Assembly: GCA_012932295.1 (NCBI GenBank)
Contig: JAAONU010000006.1
Coordinates: 25,384,882 to 25,448,881, forward strand
DNA length: 64,000 nucleotides
DNA from: Cyclina sinensis
Lineage: Eukaryota; Mollusca; Bivalvia; Venerida; Veneridae
Direction of reading: 5' to 3'
How positions within the stretch are numbered: the first letter of the stretch is position 1; each line of letters begins with the position of its first letter. The translations under genes and the position numbers were made by a program. The notes below the pieces were generated by a model. The model was given only the letters and a program-made list of their open reading frames with translations, did not search any database and was not told the DNA's origin. Positions 1 through 13,105 of this stretch are shown piece after piece.

Positions 1-1741
1 ATCTTTAGTGTCTGTCTTACATGCGATCGGAAATCAAAAATATTTCCATTCAATTTCCTATAATAAACACATAAGTGTAAACTTATAACAAGAAAATTTA
101 ATCGTTTATAACGCTGTATTTAGAACAAACGTCACACAGTTACAAAATATGACATGAAATTTACAACACAGGAACTATACAGCGGTTACTCCCCTTTCAG
201 CATATTAATAACTGCCACTGGCGATGGTCAAAAGTAAGTAAACAAAACGTTAACTTTTCTCAAGATTTTCTTTTCTTCAATTTTGAAACAGGAGAATAAC
301 TTCTTTGAAAAGCACCCCTCATTAATGTGTATATAACTTGAAACGAGCTAAAGTTTATCCGAGGTGGCAGTATGAAAGGGAGATCACTGCGACGGAAATT
401 GAGAAAATCCCTCCTTTTTGTTTAATATGTCTTTAAAGGGGCTGGCCTCCAGATGACAAAATAGAAAGTTTTCTTGTATTATAAATTTCTTGTAATATTC
501 ATGACTAATGCTTAAAAACTAACTAACTGACAAAAAATAATTGAGATAATCACATTATAAATCGATTTTTCCCTATCAAAGTGCTATACCGTAACGCGAC
601 AGTATAACTATATTGTATAACATTTAAAGTAAATAACTATAATTACACATGCGGCGATGGTGGTGACAGTAAAAGTGTTGGTAAAATTTTGTTAACATGA
701 GGGTCCAGAGTTCATATCAGGCTGAAGCGAATATATTTTTTTTGTTCTATTTTGACTTTTATAATCAGTTTTGAAGTAAAATATCATGTTGTTATAATCT
801 CACGGCATCTAGATATTTAATTTATGTAAAAAATTTTTATATCAAATCTGGAGTACAGCCTCTTTAAAATACTTTATTTCAATGTCTTAAATCTATAACC
901 ATCCTATATGGATTTTACCAGCCCAAAATTCAATATTATACTGAAATACTTAACAAGCATTGAACTTGAGAGAACTTATTAAAAGTGATATTGTGAAAAC
1001 TGTTCACGCCATTTTGTCAAATGCGTACTACTAGTATGTTTTATTCGGATGTTTCGAGTCCCATTAAATGATAAAAAACACATTCAGCCTTAGTCATATT
1101 TCAAAAGAAATTTGGTTCGAACTGCAGCACAGATAGATAATATTTTATAACCTTTTCATACATAAAGTTGTTGCAGGTCATGCTAGTGGAAATAAGAAAC
1201 GCACGTGTTTCTTTTGCCGTTCTTGAGCATTAAACGTTTATGTTATTAAGTTTTGTTTTATTCTCTTTTTATCACTTAAAGTAAGTATTATTTTGTATTT
1301 AAGTCAATATGGATACTGTTGATTTATATCAAAATGTACGATTAAACAGAAAATGTTATCGCCTCTAGCGTGTTTTTGTTACCGTTTGAAAACGTATCTT
1401 GCGTTTCCTTTTCCTTTTCTTATATTTCTTTACTTGTATCATTGTACACCTTGTATAAAAGAAACTAGCAACTTTTCAGTGCAAGGTTTATCACTGAGAT
1501 ATATCTGGACTAGTACAAAAACTCCGCTATTAGGACGAGCCGCTAAACTCTATTTAAATTAGTACACGTTTTGCACAATGTTTGGCTGTGTTTACGCATT
1601 TGAATAAAGAATGATAGCGCCCTGTTAATTCGTTTGTGTACAGAAAATTCTGTTCGGGCAAGACTTTACCTCTTATTTGGTAGAAAAGGTTGCAAAAGCC
1701 TTAAGGCGACAGACACACAGAATTTAGCGGTTTTTTTTTCT
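1..1741. other. No gene recognised; AT-rich non-coding stretch
   Basis: I see no coding exon, RNA gene or clear transposon here. The only open frame (1353-1562) has no recognisable domain. Around 645-720 there is a faint tRNA-like pattern (spacing and a GAGTTCATATC box resembling the B box of the SINE at 4240), possibly a very diverged SINE copy, but too weak to annotate separately. Confidence 0.5.
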
Positions 1742-1745
1742 TTAA

Positions 1746-3657
1746 AGGTCATGTGACACGAATTTTTGACCTCGAAATTTTCATATGAGCGAAAAATATA
1801 TATCTAACTATGACTGTTTTACAAAATTCCGCAGGTAATTTTCATCTTAAAGATGTTTTTATAGAAAATTAAAATCCACATTTTACGCACTTGGTCGCGC
1901 ACACCTGTCACTAGCGAAACCGGAAGTGACGTACATTTATCTCTTGCCACTTTACACAGCTGCCTGGATTGTTATTAAAAACTTAAAAATTATGATGGAA
2001 AGTGAAAATGTAGACTGAATATAGTAAAAAAACAAAATTGAACAAGTTAAGCTAACATCATGAATATACATTGAAGATTTTTAAATAAATTATTTTGAAA
2101 TTTTGATGGAATTACGAAGCCAATGAGCAATATTATATAGAGGCAAGGTTAATCAGGGTTGTAGAATTAAAAGATACATCAGTGAAAATATCTACACTAA
2201 GAGATATTTTTCAAGTAACTGATCCAAGAAGATTTTGAACATGCTTATTTTTATCCGATGCAGTTTGTTTGAAGACTTGATTTACTAACTCCAATCGAGA
2301 GATTTTTTTTCCATAAAAACATTCTCCTTACAGTGATGTGTTCCTTATTTGTCTGTGGTATATTTTGCCTGAGGTACGGGTAAGTAATCTTTGACTAGAT
2401 CTATGTTTTTTTTTTTTTCATTATAAATGCATATCTTTTATTTTTGGCTTATTCATTCTACTTTTGTTTTTGAAAACTAAACAATAATGATCAAAGAACA
2501 AATAAAAAAGCCCTAAAAACTAAGTCAAAATCATAACACAAACACATAGTTTTACTTTTTGTTTTTGTTTTTTTAATAATTTGTACACATTTAGAAGTCG
2601 AATGATTTTTATTTTCATCATAGATAGATCCATTACATTTAATTATCTAATTAAAATACGTATCTGCATGGAAGCTTCTGAACTAAAAATCATTCAGACA
2701 TGTTAATTGGAACAAGCTATTACATAATGTTTTCACAAGTGTGACTGATCAAAAGTAATACAATCAATTTGTAAGATCACTTGCTATAAAATTTTGCTAT
2801 TTGTCTCAACTTTATCATTGATTGGGTCATAAAAAGTTAATTGTTTTGTTTTGACAGCTATGCAGAATATACAAGGGTCCCATTTAGGCAGGTTAATTTG
2901 CATAAATCCCACAGTATAAGGCGTGATTTATGGATCTTTGACATTTCATTGGATATTAATTTATAAGCAGACACAACTTTCTACTTGATGGACATGCCAT
3001 ACTATTATCAAACAATATCCCAACGTGAAAATACACTGTAGTGTGAATTTCCATTCCAGTGAAACAAATGTTAACACATTAAATCACCTAAATTCACTTC
3101 AATTTTACTACACTTAAATGAAAAAGAATTTGTGTATGACGTAAGCATCAAGTGAGGAAGTGTTACGCAGCATGTAAAAACGTGGAGGGATAGTTTTATA
3201 TAGAACCACAACATGGAAGAAATTGGAATATTTTTGATATTTATTAAGGTAAATTTACAACCCGTTCTCCCGGCACAAAGTTTGAATTTACTTAAAAATA
3301 TTGATAAGGAATCACATTATTTTATTTTATTTACAATTTATAGCATGTTATATTTTTGAGTGTGCATTTACTGTGTTTCTTGCACTTGTGGTTTAGTGTT
3401 ATTTTTTCATTTAAAAACGGATGTGTTATGAGCAGTGTAATTCTGCACTACAGCCTGGTACAGTAGGGATAAATCTACGTCACAGCCAAAAATTGCGGCG
3501 GAAACTACCGATGTCGAAACGGAAACAGCCGATCATCAAAAACACGTTTTTTCTTAACAAAAGCAATATTTTCATAATTTCGCAGTTAAACCATTTTAAT
3601 CAGTACATCATGATTATTTTGAATAGACAAAGTTGCTATAGTCGTGTCACATGACCT
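1746..3657. mobile_element. Candidate DNA transposon with TTAA target duplication
   Basis: The 16-mer AGGTCATGTGACACGA at 1746-1761 is repeated as an exact inverted copy at 3642-3657. Each copy is bordered on the outside by TTAA (1742-1745 and 3658-3661). Matching inverted ends plus a TTAA duplication is the layout of piggyBac- or Kolobok-type cut-and-paste elements. The 1.9-kb interior is AT-rich and encodes no recognisable transposase, so this would be a non-autonomous copy. The similarity stops after the 16 bp, so the alternative is two unrelated copies of one short repeat lying in opposite orientation. Confidence 0.42.
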
Positions 3658-3667
3658 TTAAGTTTCA

Positions 3668-3830
3668 AGAGAAGTTTATATACTATGGAAAAAAAATACA
3701 ATATAATATTATGCTATTATACACCTTGAAAACTGAAGACGAAAAGGTGAAATCACTAGGATTCGAACCCATGCCCTTTAGGTCAGTAAAATATTGAATT
3801 GCGTTCTAAACCACTAAGCCATTAAGCCAA
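3668..3830 (-). repeat. tRNA-derived SINE, copy 1
   Basis: On the minus strand this reads like a tRNA head: an A-box-like GGCTTAGTGG (around 3815-3825) and a B box GGTTCGAATCC (around 3760-3770). An AT-rich tail with ATAATAGCATAATAT lies beyond it. The same head-plus-tail arrangement recurs, diverged, at 5267-5445. Both the internal pol III promoter boxes and the shared tail argue for a SINE family rather than a tRNA gene. Confidence 0.6.
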
Positions 3831-4239
3831 GTTGTTTCCTCTTTTTAAAAAGCAGTAATAATTTTGAAATAATTTTTATTATTAGCACCATTTTTATTAT
3901 CATTTTTATTATTTACTCCGAACATATATATTAAAAGTACGAAAGAAATATCACTCACCGTTGCATATCGTTTGAAAGTAAATCTATGTAAACAAAGCTG
4001 TGGTCAGTGGCCAAATGATAAACGGACAACCAATATCATTCACTGTAATTAAATGACTACCTAAATGACTACCGTACTATGGGGAGTATCCTAAATAATG
4101 ACAACTGATGCAGAGTAAATCTGTCACATTATCGTCACTTAGTACAACTAAATAACTCAAAATTAATACAGGAGTGATAAATGCATAGTTTTTGGTGGCT
4201 CTTAATTTTATTGTTCGTGACAGAAAGATGCTATGCATC

Positions 4240-4335
4240 TTGGAAAAGACCATCCAAAGCGAGGTTCGAACTCAGGCCCTTCGGCATCGTAAACCAACGC
4301 TCTAGATCGCTAGTCAAAGAATCGATTTCCTGACA
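4240..4335 (-). repeat. tRNA-derived SINE or tRNA pseudogene
   Basis: The minus strand carries TAGCGATCTAGAGCG (A-box region, 4296-4312) followed about 35 bases on by GAGTTCGAACCTC (B box, 4261-4273). These are pol III promoter elements at tRNA spacing, but the arms do not fold into a clean cloverleaf. It differs in sequence from the copies at 3668 and 5267, so it may be a different family. Confidence 0.5.
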
Positions 4336-5266
4336 CAGCTTTGACACAATCATAGGTCAGTATACACTGCACCATAACAGCATCTTGTACATTATGCTGT
4401 GCACGTTTTAGGACTCTAATGGTTTTTATAAATAATAATAAATACTAGATTGTACTTGAATCTGTTACGTATAAGACACTTTTTTCCTGCGACAGTAAAA
4501 GAAAAAGAATTTTAATTTACATTTTCTAACCTGAAACGCCATACATATATTTTCTTGAAAAATACCAATAAATTAAAAGATATCTGGCCTCGAACAAAAA
4601 GTTACATACGTTAGGGAAAATTAGGATTGTCTCGTTGTTCCAGTAAAATGTCATTATATCCTTATTAAATATATAAAATAAATTTAAATTTATAGCTACA
4701 AGCCTTAAACAATACAAATTTTTGTTTACATATCATTTTGCACTCGTTATTGAAATAAACTTTGTAGTCTAAAAATGTAAATATTGTGTATCAGAAATAT
4801 GTTTTAAACAACACAACCTATGGTGGTACTTTTGAAGATTAACATTGTCCTTTTTTTTTCTTTTTTTTTAAAGATGGGAAATGATTAATTGGACGTCGTC
4901 AAAAAAAAAAACAGAAAAAATGCAAGCAATACAGGTTTACGTCAAGCGAGTGAGCTTTTATATTCGCTAGAAAACGCTTGAGAAATCTTTTGAAGACTTG
5001 AATGACAGGCCATTACTGAGGCTGTTCTCAGATTGTGTGTGACTTCTTGCAGCATGCTGTCATTAATATCTGACGACTCGTTTTACCTGCCCGGAAATTT
5101 GGTAATGAAACCGCTCGATAACTAATTTCTGCTGGATCAACGCGGTTGCGTGATGTGCAGACAGTGTGCATAAAGTCTCGGTAGTTCTTGTGATAATTTA
5201 GGCATGAACATAGTTGCAGATGCTTTAAAGCCACTGAATCACAGAATTTAGCTTAAAATGTTTTTT

Positions 5267-5445
5267 CTTCAAAATTTAATAGAAATTAATATACTGTGAT
5301 AAAAAAATATAATTTTATGCTATTATACATTATGAAAACTGAAGAAAAAAATAAGAATTTGATTTTAACAAGATTCGAAGTCTGATGCCCTTCAGGTCAG
5401 TAAAAATGGAGCAGCGACTTAGACTACTGTACTACTGTGGATGTC
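5267..5445 (-). repeat. tRNA-derived SINE, copy 2 (diverged)
   Basis: Same order of blocks as the copy at 3668-3830: an ATACTGTGATAAAAAAATA tract, a TTATGCTATTATACA block, GAAAACTGAAGA, then a degraded tRNA head with ATTCGAA (B box) and CCCTTCAGGTCAGTAAAA. The head is more eroded than in copy 1, so this is an older insertion of the same family and orientation. Confidence 0.55.
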
Positions 5446-7533
5446 CTTAACTAATGTAAAAATAAAATAAAAGTATAAACAAATTACCTACCCAGTGACT
5501 AACAGAGTAAACTTTTTACCGATCAAATTATAAAAAAAAGAGATTTTATGATGTGATTCTTAACTTTGTTTAGATATGTTCTTCACAACTAAAAGCCAGA
5601 TATTTTTCATATATAAACATTTTTTTATGCATCGTTGACCTATCTGTGAGTCAGTCGCTTTAACACTTGTCAGTCGAAAAATGAAAAGCAAAAGAGGCAA
5701 GGTAAGTATTAAACTATTCCATTTTATGTCATTGGTATATGAGCAAAAACATGCTAATGTGCGGATTTCAACTTTGACATAGACCGACCTTGACCTACTC
5801 AACTAACATCTGATTTTGAAGCTACGTGTCTAAGATTGGATTATATATTTGTATAGTATTGTAACTTCAACATTGAATGCACTTTACCTCGACCTTCTTC
5901 ATTGTTTTCTAAGTTACAGCATTTAAATTTGAACTGCATCCATATATTTTGCTTGCACATTTTAATAGTGTTTTTCTTCATGACCATGACTACTTTCTGT
6001 TTTTGACGCTACATCCGTTAAATGTAGACCCCATGTATAGTTTTGAAAGTAAATTTCAATCTTGACTCTGGCTGACCACGACCTTCTGACTTACATTGTT
6101 GCTGAAGGTACAGAAAAGAAAATTAAAATTGGCTCTGTTCCAAGGAACAACAGTTCACAAATCCAAATGACCTGGTCAGGTCAGCGTAAAGAAATTGCCA
6201 TAAAGCGAACATTATTTTGCATATCTGTGTATACTGTTCATTAGTTGAGTGTCTTTCAATTAACTTACTGTTGTAGAACAATGGTACGCAGTATAGCAAT
6301 ATGGTGTGGCCCTCGTGTCAGTTTGCATTAATGTCATGATAATGAAAGCAAGAACACATTTACGTAGCTGCTTCTCGCAAAAAAATATTTCGACACAATA
6401 ATTATATCCGCCCAATTAAGTTATTCAGTCACACAAAAAAACAAACAAAGAAAAACACCAGCACAGCAACTATGAAAAACAGCATATATTTGAATGTGCG
6501 TGTTTACACGAATGCAATCCTGCAATATGTGAGCCTTTACCTTTCTTTGTCAGTAGACTCCCCGCCAAAACATTTTTAGAAGTGAAAGCTTCTAAAGCTG
6601 TAAAACTAATAAGTTATTTATTTATTATTCATCCGCATAAGTTTAATTATCGCCGTTCCTGGACGGCGATATATACAATTAACTAGATTTGAACAGTTTT
6701 GCCTGTACACCGCCTGCCTTTAACCAATCAAAGCGAATAATTTCATATCACATGATAACAAAATGAACGTCAAAAATCTTCAGCAAGGGATGTGTAAATG
6801 GACTCGCCCAATCGCCATGTTTGTCGGGTTACTTATTCTTACAACTGAAAAATACCATCATCAATGTACAAACTCAGTACCAGTCTTCAGGCTCTTGCGG
6901 GATAACACAAGATAATTGCAATATTTTTTGCTACATGTCATTTCTAACTAGAGAATGTAGTCTAAATAAGAGTATGTTTTGTTTGGTTTTTCCAAAACTT
7001 GCACTTAAAGAAAAAAATTTAAATGCTTGCTCACGGTCGATTCTAATCAGGATACAAACTCCCCGCAGCGGTTACTTCCCCTGATCAGTACAGTTAAAGT
7101 AGCAAAGCGTGGCGTACCCGGTGCGAGGAGTTTGATCAGGATATTATATCCGTGTTATTTATATGCTTGTTTATGGTCACGGCAATATCGTATTTTTTAC
7201 CTAAAATTTATTCTGTTTAAATTTTACATGTATAATTCTTATGATATTGAAGAATAGTATCTATTTTTTGTTAAGTAAACATTTTTTTGGTAATAAATAA
7301 AGTAAAAAGCTACGCAAATAGCTAATTAATTATGCGTAGACTGGTTTACAACAAAGCAATATTTACAAGGTTTTTAATGCTGCAAATTTGATGAATAAAG
7401 ATATTGGCATGCTTTTCATAAAGAAGCCAAATCATCCGCTTTCAAAAATAGCCCAGCTACAATAAAAACTACAATGTATACTTCATCTGCTTTATTATTT
7501 CTCTGTGAAAATGATCAGATACATAGAGGATAT
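5446..7533. other. No gene recognised
   Basis: The open frames here (for example 5560-5802 on minus, 6821-7084 on plus) are short, lack domains and have no splice context. A small hairpin (TATCGCCGT / ACGGCGATA) sits near 6650-6674. Nothing else is supported. Confidence 0.5.
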
Positions 7534-7687
7534 TTGTTTGTTTTTGTGGAAGATGAGAATTTATTTCATCGAGTGAACACCATATGTGATATTTTCACGA
7601 GTGGCGCAGCCACGAGTGAAAATATAAACATATGGTTTTCACGAGATGAAATAAATTCCCATCTTCCACTAAAAACAAACAAATTTT
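7534..7687. mobile_element. Foldback (palindromic) MITE-like element
   Basis: The two halves of this 154-bp segment are near-perfect reverse complements around a 3-base centre (GCA, 7606-7608), with inner arms GTGGC/GCCAC. Matching blocks run outwards: CACGAGTG, ATATTTTCAC, CCATATG, ATTTATTTCATC, TGGAAGATG and TTTGTTTGTTTTT. Arms are about 75 bp with only scattered mismatches. An open frame covers it only because the palindrome is stop-free; it has no domain. Such hairpin elements are non-autonomous DNA transposons; the family cannot be named from this copy. Confidence 0.75.
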
Positions 7688-9762
7688 CTTTTTATTTTAT
7701 GCCAACACGTCAAAAATGGGTATTTTATGACTTTTTTACTCAGGGCCTGCAATAAATTCCCCATGGTGAGCCCCAAATCAGTTAATGCGTACTTTGGTCA
7801 AACCGTTACTCCACACAAAAAAAAGTGCAGACAATCTCCAATACATATGATAACTTTACTTCTGCTGAAATAAACTGAATACACTTTCATCAAATAACAT
7901 TTATTTTTCTCTACACAGTTTATCAATATTTATTGAATTTTAGCCATACATACTTTAATTATAAAAGCGGATTAATACCGAGTAATATTCAATCAATTGA
8001 ATTGAAAGTCGGCGATATTGGATATTGTCCATGTGAATTATGTAAACAAATCAGACATTTTAAATAATTTATGGCGAATTTCATCATTGTTCACAACTAG
8101 TTAGGCTCAGGAATTCAATATTATAACTGGATTTAACAAGGTAAATAAATTTCACTCACTGTCTGAAATACAGCGGATTCTCTTGTATTTACGTGGTGGG
8201 GAAAAGTAGTTTTGGAACAAACAGTTGATTATCAAAATGGTAATTTCACTGATTCAAAACAGTGGATTATCACTTTTATCTCACTGATATTTCCCTATAT
8301 TTCATTGGTAGGCCTAAAATAAAACTTCGCTTTTCACTGCAAAGCATGTTATAAAATTATCAAATCAATGAATACATTCATCTATGGATAAGACGTCATA
8401 CATGGCTGAACGGCGAATTCAAGCATTTTTGGAAATGCTAATACTTGTTGATAACATATACTACGCATTGAAACAATCGCAACCTTTCGGGCCTTTGCTA
8501 ATCGACAAGGTATTCCGAATGTGTGTAATGAGAGTACGTAAGCATGAAAACGTACACGAACAACCAGCCGCGCTTTGGACTCTGTTGAAAATATGTTTTT
8601 GTTGTTTTGTTGCCAAATTAACCAGAATAACTCAAAAATTTTCTTCTTATAAATGTGCTTTAAAATATTTTTAACATCTTGTTTTTTTAGTTTGCATGTT
8701 TATCAAATTATCAATGTCAATATATTTATCTGTTTTCCCGAATCTTGAAAAAAGCAACATTGTTGTATTATCCAAGCGTCCGTATTTATGACGATAATAC
8801 ACGTTTTAAAGAACGGAATATTTTGTGTTTATGCCAAACACAAAAAGTATTTGAGGCTTCCATTAGACAAGCCATTTCTTGATTATACCCAGCAGTTTCC
8901 CGAACCACGTTAGATTGATCGAAAACAGTTAAACAGTACCTATATTCGGATACCGAAATTCGGATAACTGATGGAACGTCCGAAAATCGAATACTCGAAT
9001 ATATTCCAAAATGGCAAATCAAATATTCGAATACTGATTTCAGTAAACCTTCCAATCTGTACTTTTTGATAATCTTTTACTTGTATATTATGTTTTTAAT
9101 AATGTTTTTATTTTCAAGCTTTCCTTGAAACACATTCAGTTGATTATTGATAAGTACATATCTCCAAAAATCTTGATCATAAATAATGTAAGGATTAAAC
9201 ATTTCATTGAAAACGTTTGGGGTTTCATCATGACCATGTTTTGCCTTAAATTAATTTCAGACCACATTTCCTATACAAGAGATTAAGAGTCAGTCTGAAA
9301 CTATTCATACATAAGAAAGTTTTGTAAAGTATCTGATAGAATAGAACTCTTTATGCAATTTTTCTATGTGTAATTATTAAGGTAGAATGTATGTGTTACA
9401 TAGACATTATGTAGGTCTAGGACAAATCTGAGAAGATTTATATCCAAATTATATCTAGTAAAACAGCATTGAATATTTTGAACTAGGCCATGGAGTCAAG
9501 AAATTAGTTTCAGTTAACTTCTGTGTTATCAGTTTAATTGCATTAGAAGCCGCCATATATATTTGCAGTATTATTTCTTTTACATTTCAGGTTATTTATC
9601 TATTTCACAACTAAATTACTTGTTTAAATGATTTTGTTACTTTTTCATGAAGAGTTTACTTACATAAAAATATATTTGATTTCTGCAATGCTTTTGACTT
9701 GGATATAAGCAATTGTCAAGTATTTCAGTTTAATAGAGATCACCATGGTATTTCCCCTATTT
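7688..9762. other. No gene recognised
   Basis: Open frames at 8384-8674 (plus) and 8786-9055 (minus) have no recognisable domain, no flanking splice pattern and no support from a partner. A short cluster of TTCGGATA/ATTCGAAT words lies at 8940-9040. Otherwise plain AT-rich sequence. Confidence 0.5.
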
Positions 9763-10410
9763 TTAGCTTATCTGTTTCAAAAAAAAAACTCGAGCTATTA
9801 TGCTCGATCGATAAGTCGTCTTCGTTGTTGTGCAAAAACTTTGATGTAGCCTATTACTGAAACACTTAAAGGTATCATCACAAAACTAAGAATACTTGCT
9901 TATAATGAAAAGGTGCAGTTGTAAGACAATGGGCATTATTTTGAAATATTTTTTTTGTACTTAAGCCCCTTTTTAACTTTGACTTTTTTGACAAAATTTG
10001 TTATTTGGTGGGACGATTTCAATCTCTCAAAGGTTACTTGAAATGCTTGCTTATTATGACAGGGCACAGTTGTAAAACAAGAGACATTACTCTGAAAGCT
10101 GTTTTTGGAGTTCTGCCCTATTACAAATTGATTTTTTTTGGTTGAAATTGGTTACTGATTTAGAAAATTTTGAAAACTATCAAAGATATTGTATTCATTC
10201 TTGGCATACTTGCTACTGGGGACAGCATACTTGCTACTGGGGACAAGGCACATCTGTACCACAACTAATTGATCAGTGTTTCTAGAGTTATACCCCTTTC
10301 TCACATGGAAAATAATTAAACTTTTGTATAAATACTAATATCTTGAACATTCACAAAGTTATTCATCTTAAGTGAAGTAAGTGCATAACAGTAGTTATTG
10401 AATAGCACCA
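9763..10410 (+). repeat. Degenerate interspersed repeat with internal tandem units
   Basis: It begins with an AGCTTATCTG / CTCGAGCTATTATGCTCGA stem-like head and then repeats a motif of the form CTTGCTTATnATGAnAnGGnnCAGTTGTAA at about 9896, 10048 and 10228 (spacing about 150-180). A small 24-bp direct duplication (GGCATACTTGCTACTGGGGA...) lies at 10203-10250. The layout, a hairpin head followed by imperfect 150-180-bp units, matches the fuller repeats at 30472 and 41870. Confidence 0.5.
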
Positions 10411-12119
10411 TAACACCCTTGAATTTAATTTTATTAAGTCGTTGCTTCTAACATACGAACGTTGGCACCGCATGCGATGCTCTCATTAGCATCTCAAATG
10501 ACCACAGTGTCTCCCGTCACGTCTGTACGTCACAACTCAGAAAGGACTTGAGGGACTGAGTTTATACTGAGTTTATACTTTGTACAATTGTCACACTTTA
10601 GTTACAAGGAAATCCGAACAATGACTCTACCTTGGTTCAATTTTGGATGACCTCCATTACTTTTATGTTGAAATTATGCTTTTCTAGTGCATATCTAAAA
10701 AGGAATTTAAGGAACTGATATGATTCTTATCACATTGGTAGGACGTGCAGTGACAAAGAACAATCACATTTTAGCTTTCGCTTCTGACAGTTCTCTCAGT
10801 GCTTTGATTGGTATCGACAGCAAGGCTTGCTACATGATTTCTTCTGGGTTAATTTGAAGGCGCCCTTTCTATACGGGATTATTGAAGTTTTTATTTTGGA
10901 GACGCCTTCCCGATGTTTGAGATTCCATATTATTCAACAAAAGATGTAAATACTTACAGCTTTTCGGGTCTCAATCGCACCAAGACAGTTAATTATGTTG
11001 CTTTAGCTACATTATGCTGGTTATTTATTCCAGTAGAATAAGCTACACATAAGGCTCAAATGATTTGAGTGACTCTCAATAGGAAAAAATATACCTTTTT
11101 GCCATTTCCATTATCGTCACAGTTTGAGGAATTTAACATGTTTGTATATCTGAAGTAAAATGCTCCGTTTTGCCCTGAACTCAGAATCTTTTATGCACAT
11201 TATCGAAATAGCTATAGCAGATGGTTAACGGACCACATTGTTCTAAAATATAAGGTTAATTGAAATGGGGATTTAAAAGGTAAGAAAAAGTTCGTTACAT
11301 AAGAAATGCTTTTAGAGATAATACAATGTACTTTTGAACCAATAGATTGAAAGCATTCTTATATAATAGGTAAGTTTTGATAAGAAAACTACTTATATTT
11401 AAAGAACTAAACTAGATAAAATTTACTGTTAAGAAACCAACGATCAGCATTTTTGCATCTGAGACCTTGACTTTCCAGCTCTTTTTAATGTTTAGGACAC
11501 CATTGAAGATATTTTGTATACATATTTTTTGTGAACATTTCAGCATTATCAAAATACCTTTGTAGTAACTTGCAAAAATGTTTTAGAACAGACCTATTGC
11601 TCTTTATCCATCGGACTAGAAAATTCGGTGTTGTATAAAGACCCAACTGACGGAGCTCTATTTGGCAATATTGTCGTGTGCTAACCAAATAGATGAAAAC
11701 GTTGTTCACAGAATGTTCTCTACAGAGGAAAGTGCGCCGTGATTTGATCACGACACCAATTCAGACCACGTTTGTTCCTTCGTATTGTTCAAAAAAGATC
11801 AAATATTTGTCATAACCATCGTCTTTAATCTTGATCTGTATTTTTAGCTTAATTCTTGCCAAGCAAACCAATTACTATTTTTTTCAAGCAAGTACACGAG
11901 AGAAATAATTGAACATTTTATATGATGTCTTACGCACTATCATTTGATCTATTTAATAATTATCTAAATTTTAATATTCAAAGTAGGTTGTACGGAAGAG
12001 GTACGGGCAAATGGTTTTAGTCAATATCGATATCTAAATTAAGACAATTGGACATTCCAAATGTATCAGCGTATGGTAGAAATTTGCTCGCCCCCAAAAA
12101 GGGCGTCTGGCCCTGGCAT
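10411..12119. other. No gene recognised
   Basis: The minus-strand open frame 11485-11751 (88 codons) is the longest here. It has no domain that I recognise and no splice context. Remaining sequence is ordinary AT-rich DNA. Confidence 0.5.
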
Positions 12120-13105
12120 TGGTAAGTAAACTTTAAGAAACAATAGTATTAACACAATCGGTAAAATTTCATTTCATATTTGAAAGTCTATCCTAAAGTT
12201 TACATTTGTTATTGAAATAAACAGTACTTGTAAAAATCTGCTTTCTCTTTCGGATGCTCTAACTATTGTATTTACTTTTCGCGGATTAACACGGAGATGT
12301 ACATTAACACGATCGTTAAATTCTCATTTCATATTTGTCTAGCTATCCTAAGGTAACATTTGGTACTAATTGAAAAAAAAAACACTGTTAAAAATCTACT
12401 TTCTCTTTCGAATGCTTTGACTGGTTAATTTACTTTTTGCGGGTAAGGCATGAAGAAAAAGATTAATACATTCGATAAATTCTCATTTCATATTTGTCTA
12501 GCTATCCTAAGATTACATTTATTTCTAAATCTAAAAAAAAAGTGATGTTAAAAATGTCTACTTTCTCTTTCGGATGCTTTGACTGGTTAATTTACTTTTT
12601 GCGGGTAAGGTATGAAGAAAAAGATTAATACATTCGTTAAATTCTCATTTCATATTTGTCTAGCTATCCTAAGATTACATTTATTTCTAAATCTAAAAAA
12701 AAGTGGTGTTAAAAAAGTCTACTTTCTCTTTCGGATGCTTTGACTGGTTAATTTACTTCTTGCGGAAAAGGTATGAAGAAAAAGATTAATACGTTCGATA
12801 AATTCTCATTTCATATTTGTCTAGCTATCCTAAGATTACATTTATTTCTAAATCTAAAAAAAAGTGATGTTAAAAAAGGTCTACTTTCTCTTTCGGATGC
12901 TTTGACTGGTTAATTTACTTTTTGCGGGTAAGGCATGAAGATGTATATTATCACGATCGTTAAATTCCCATTTCATGTTTGTCTTTATACCCTTATGGTC
13001 ACATTTTTTTTGAATTGAGATAAATACTGATAACACTCTGCATTCCAATACGGATCCTCTAATTGATTCAGATTACCTTTTGCGGGTAAGGGATGAAGAT
13101 GTACT
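12120..13105. repeat. Tandem satellite, about 159-bp period, 6-7 copies
   Basis: The landmark GCGGGTAAGGnATGAAG recurs near 12440, 12600, 12760, 12922 and 13082, i.e. every 158-161 bp. TTCTCATTTCATATTTGTCT, AGCTATCCTAAGATTACATT and CTACTTTCTCTTTCGGATGC recur in the same order in each unit. Central copies are almost identical and outer copies are diverged, as expected for an array homogenised by unequal exchange. No coding potential. Confidence 0.85.

Noticed and set aside
11485..11751. Minus-strand 88-codon frame as a transposase fragment
   Set aside because: No catalytic or DNA-binding motif could be recognised in any frame.
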